A DNA stretch of 17,542 nt from an uncultured Eubacterium sp. (GTDB lineage Bacteria > Bacillota_A > Clostridia > Lachnospirales > Lachnospiraceae): NCBI GenBank assembly GCA_948468465.1, contig CAOKJJ010000102.1, positions 1 to 17,542 of the forward strand. The letters run 5' to 3'. Every line of letters starts with the position of its first letter. Within the stretch, counting starts at the first letter, position 1. The position numbers and the translations under genes are program-made. The notes under the pieces are model-generated. The model saw only the letters and a list, made by a program, of their open reading frames with translations. It did not search any database and was not told the origin of the DNA. This document shows, piece by piece, positions 15,703-17,542 of this stretch.

Positions 15703-15752
15703 TTATTTTAAAGCAAAGCTTTTTATTTTCCCTCTGTCCTCAAGCTCCTAAA
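15703..15752 (-). pseudogene. 3' remnant of a further Rpn copy
   Basis: On the minus strand the last 14 or so codons read ELEDRGKIKSFALK then TAA, matching the end of the intact Rpn protein (GEIESFALK) base for base over the final 18 nt and the downstream AATA-rich spacer. Upstream of it similarity is lost at an in-frame TAG. It is a scrap left by recombination or deletion, directly followed by the glycosyltransferase 5' remnant. Confidence 0.75.
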
Positions 15753-15773
15753 TACTTCCCATATATATTAATA

Positions 15774-15802
15774 ATTATATGCTAAAAGCAATATTTACGC
15801 AA
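15774..15802 (-). promoter_or_regulatory. Candidate sigma-A promoter for the minus-strand gene run
   Basis: On the minus strand TTGCGT (15797-15802) is followed after 17 nt by a perfect TATAAT (15774-15779). Transcription would begin near 15767 and read the Rpn remnant, the leader frame, Rpn and then, with no clear terminator before 4299, the whole glycan run. The -35 box is only a partial match (TTG). Confidence 0.5.
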
Positions 15803-15860
15803 TATTTTCTGTTTTATAACTATATATTTACATCACATCATATTTTTTATCTGCAATAAC

Positions 15861-15887
15861 TAATTTTACAAATAATTTAACCGATAA
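15861..15887 (+). promoter_or_regulatory. Candidate sigma-D/sigma-28 (motility) promoter for the 15946 glycosyltransferase
   Basis: TAAT (15861-15864), 15 nt, then ACCGATAA (15880-15887) fit the motility sigma consensus TAAA-N15-GCCGATAA/T at 3 of 4 and 7 of 8 positions. The start of transcription would fall near 15895, about 50 nt before the ATG. The rest of the 15756-15945 gap is very AT-rich and holds a divergent sigma-A match and a GCAATATTT direct repeat (15788 and 15799). Confidence 0.55.
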
Positions 15888-15945
15888 CTATACCATAAAT
15901 AAAATAAAATAATCTATTCATCCATTACAGAAAGAGCAAACCATT

Positions 15946-16962
15946 ATGAAACCAAAAATAAGCATTATTGTACCTGTGTATAACCGTTCAAAAATATTGG
16001 CCGAATGTCTGGGAAACCTCGTACACCAAACATTAATTGCAACAACCCCTATTGAGATCATTGTTGTTAACGATGCATCCACAGATGACAGCCTGTCTAT
16101 TATCCAACAGTGCAAATCACAATTTCCAGAACTCATCCGTTTCATAGATTCTCCCAAAAACATGGGCCCCGGGGGTGCTAGGAATCTTGGGATTGAGGCA
16201 GCAAAAGGCCAATATATCGGATTTGTTGACAGCGATGATCTTGCAGATCCGTCCATGTATGAAAAACTACTCACTGCTGCTGAGCAGACTGGCTATGATA
16301 TTATTGACTGCGGATATTATCGGCAGGAAAACGATCTCGCTATTGTACATACCGCCGATGAGCAAACGGGCATATTAGATGATAAAAAGCGGATGGAACT
16401 TATTGTAAGCGGCGGTTATCTGTTCAGTAAATTATACCGAAAAGAATTATTTCAGGATCCAAATCTGCGGTTCCGGTCAAATGTTATTTTAGAAGACGCG
16501 GATTTTCTGACTTATTTATTTTCAACAGCAGCATCTATAGGCAATATAAAAGAAATACTGTATTATTACCGTAATCAGCCTGACTCAGCATCTAAAATCA
16601 TACAGACAGATAAATATTATTTTAATATTTATGAAGCAATGCAGGCAATCTATGAGAAAACCTATCGTTTGCCGAATTATAGTGGAATCCAGCCTGCAAT
16701 CGAGTACGAACTGCTGCAAATGTATTCTTATGGTATTAATATCTGTCTCAAAGCTCATTTTAATCAGGAATCCCGCAATCTGATACAAATGCTGGCAGAT
16801 TTAGCGGATTTAAAAAATAAAGTGATACAGAGCGGGTATAATAATCCATATGTACAAGCAAAAATCAATGCCCTGGATATTCAAATCATGCAGTTAAATG
16901 ATCAAGGTCCGGAACAATTACTGCAATCTGTTCAGCCGAATCTTACAGACAACTCTTTTTAA
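15946..16962 (+). CDS. GT2-family glycosyltransferase
   Basis: The 338-residue protein has a standard GT2 N-terminal domain: ISIIVPVYNRSKILAECL, IEIIVVNDASTDDSL, GPGGARNLGIEAAKGQYIGFVDSDD with the DSDD metal-binding motif, and an acceptor-side 'ILEDADFLTYLF' motif (the ED pair of the catalytic region). A helical C-terminal region follows (about 220-338). No membrane segment is seen. The ribosome-binding site is weak (AGAAAGAG). It is alone on the + strand between the divergent minus run and a convergent small gene, behind a motility-type promoter match. That suggests it is expressed with the late flagellar genes and could add a sugar to flagellin, as CD0240 does in C. difficile; this is inference. 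GGGCCCCGGGGG at 16164-16175 encodes the conserved GPGG loop. Confidence 0.88.
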   Translation: MKPKISIIVPVYNRSKILAECLGNLVHQTLIATTPIEIIVVNDASTDDSLSIIQQCKSQFPELIRFIDSPKNMGPGGARNLGIEAAKGQYIGFVDSDDLADPSMYEKLLTAAEQTGYDIIDCGYYRQENDLAIVHTADEQTGILDDKKRMELIVSGGYLFSKLYRKELFQDPNLRFRSNVILEDADFLTYLFSTAASIGNIKEILYYYRNQPDSASKIIQTDKYYFNIYEAMQAIYEKTYRLPNYSGIQPAIEYELLQMYSYGINICLKAHFNQESRNLIQMLADLADLKNKVIQSGYNNPYVQAKINALDIQIMQLNDQGPEQLLQSVQPNLTDNSF

Positions 16963-16998
16963 TCTTTTTTAACACGTAAAATGATACGGATGATAAGA

Positions 16999-17052
16999 AA
17001 ATGCAGAAGGAAAAAACCAGGATTAAGATCCTGATTTCACCCTCCTGCATTT
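16999..17052. terminator. Bidirectional terminator with nested stems between convergent genes
   Basis: AAATGCAGAAGG (16999-17010) pairs with CCTCCTGCATTT (17041-17052) with one mismatch. Inside it CAGGAT-TAAG-ATCCTG (17018-17033) makes a second hairpin. It lies between the glycosyltransferase stop (16962) and the small gene ending at 17059. Confidence 0.75.
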
Positions 17053-17058
17053 GTATAT

Positions 17059-17421
17059 TCAGGCAATGACCTCATTCGCGCTTTCGCCCAGAAGCTTAAA
17101 CATTGGAATGACTTCTTTAAAACCTTCTGCCATCTTCTGATCATCTTTTGCATTGATTGCATCTGCTAATGTTAAGATCTTACTGTTGAATGTCTCTTTA
17201 TCAATACGCTGCTTTCCTTCATTCAGCAATTCCATCGTTCCATTCATTACCTGAATCTCCCAGTTCATTGCTTTAATAATGTCTTCCAAAAAAGCATCCG
17301 TATCTTCCAAACGTGCGCCTGATAATTCTTTTGTAATTATTTCCATATTCTTAACTAAACGAACATTGAATTCTATCAGTGTTTCCAACGCTTCTTTCTG
17401 TTCTGCCCGATTATCTTCCAT
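17059..17421 (-). CDS. Small helical protein under a motility-type promoter; function not recognised
   Basis: The 120-residue, acidic, wholly helical-looking protein has no signal peptide, no membrane segment and no cysteine. Its two halves (about 1-60 and 65-120) each look like a long helical hairpin, with LETLIEFNVRLVKNMEIITKEL first and a FKEVIPMFKLLGESANEV end. I do not recognise a named family. The sigma-D promoter match upstream and its size suggest a flagellar accessory protein, for instance an export chaperone in the FliS/FliT size class, but no motif proves it. The ATG at 17421 has only a weak GGGTG ribosome-binding site, partly next to a small hairpin (17434-17448). A bidirectional terminator follows it. 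Confidence 0.8.
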   Translation of the reverse strand: MEDNRAEQKEALETLIEFNVRLVKNMEIITKELSGARLEDTDAFLEDIIKAMNWEIQVMNGTMELLNEGKQRIDKETFNSKILTLADAINAKDDQKMAEGFKEVIPMFKLLGESANEVIA

Positions 17422-17433
17422 GATCTTTACACC

Positions 17434-17448
17434 CGGTCATCCAGACCG
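17434..17448 (-). promoter_or_regulatory. Small leader hairpin with GGA in the loop (possible CsrA-type site)
   Basis: On the minus strand CGGTC-TGGAT-GACCG forms a 5-bp GC-rich stem with GGA in the loop, ending 12 nt before the ATG of the small gene. A GGA displayed in a loop next to the ribosome-binding region is the hallmark of CsrA targets. CsrA controls flagellar genes in Firmicutes, but the wider consensus here is only partial. Confidence 0.35.
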
Positions 17449-17481
17449 CCCTTTCTGTTTATTTAAAATAGTACAAACTAT

Positions 17482-17508
17482 ATATCGGCACAAACTGTAT
17501 AATCCTTA
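17482..17508 (-). promoter_or_regulatory. Sigma-D/sigma-28 (motility) promoter
   Basis: On the minus strand TAAG (17505-17508), exactly 15 nt, then GCCGATAT (17482-17489) match the B. subtilis sigma-D consensus TAAA-N15-GCCGATAT at 11 of 12 positions. The start of transcription would lie near 17475, about 54 nt before the ATG at 17421. Confidence 0.75.
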
Positions 17509-17542
17509 ATTTTTCTGCCTGAACTTTCTGTTCCAATTTATT

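Noticed and set aside
15788..15807. Direct repeat GCAATATTT twice at 11-bp spacing
   Set aside because: It partly coincides with the sigma-A promoter spacer and is short; could bind a regulator but nothing supports it further.
16164..16175. GC-rich GGGCCCCGGGGG in the GT2 gene as a second phase-variable tract
   Set aside because: The longest single-base run is five and it encodes the conserved GPGG loop of GT2 enzymes, so it needs no special explanation.

Overview
The window looks like part of a flagellar (flagellin) glycosylation island from a motile, AT-rich Firmicute, most likely a gut Lachnospiraceae of the Roseburia/Agathobacter type. The support is Gram-positive style GGAGG ribosome-binding sites, low GC, many glycosyltransferases and amino-sugar enzymes, Rpn-family (PD-(D/E)XK_2) genes of the kind abundant in Lachnospiraceae, and two motility-type (sigma-D/sigma-28) promoter matches at the right end. 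The flagellin gene is not in the window, so the flagellar assignment is inferred; a capsule or teichoic-type glycan remains possible.

Layout. Positions 1-212 are the tail of an Rpn-type gene with a 24-bp in-frame tandem repeat, closed by a strong terminator. Positions 303-4236 (+) hold two CgeB/DUF3880-like GT-B glycosyltransferases and a broken Glyco_tranf_2_5-type glycosyltransferase, ending at a bidirectional terminator (about 4250-4299). From about 15.77 kb down to 4.32 kb the minus strand is one long run of genes. In transcription order these are: decayed Rpn and glycosyltransferase scraps, an intact Rpn gene, an Rpn remnant, a 712-aa double glycosyltransferase, an FdtA/QdtA ketoisomerase, a DegT aminotransferase, a GNAT acetyltransferase, a methyltransferase, a SerB-like HAD phosphatase, a nucleotidyltransferase, a second methyltransferase carrying a G9 tract, a CDP-glycerol-glycerophosphotransferase-like enzyme, and a 373-aa glycosyltransferase. 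A sigma-A type promoter match (TATAAT with a 17-nt spacer) sits ahead of this run. Positions 15946-16962 (+) are a GT2 glycosyltransferase behind a sigma-D-like promoter. Positions 17059-17421 (-) encode a small helical protein behind an excellent sigma-D promoter match.

How the genes may work together. Ketoisomerase, aminotransferase, acetyltransferase and possibly one methyltransferase would turn dTDP-4-keto-6-deoxyglucose into an N-acylated 3-amino-3,6-dideoxyhexose; RmlA/RmlB would have to be encoded elsewhere. The next four genes (phosphatase, nucleotidyltransferase, methyltransferase, CDP-glycerol-transferase-like) have the same composition and, from memory, the same order as the C. difficile type A flagellin locus CD0241-CD0244, which makes a phosphodiester-linked N-methyl-threonine on the flagellin sugar. 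The glycosyltransferases would assemble the glycan.

The main points for a second look are: the type-A-like amino-acid-phosphate module; an in-frame G9 homopolymer in its methyltransferase (candidate phase switch); an internal GGAGG-ATG inside the Rpn gene that would yield an RpnS-like C-terminal protein, kept open in the neighbouring Rpn remnant; and a mosaic of Rpn/glycosyltransferase partial duplications.
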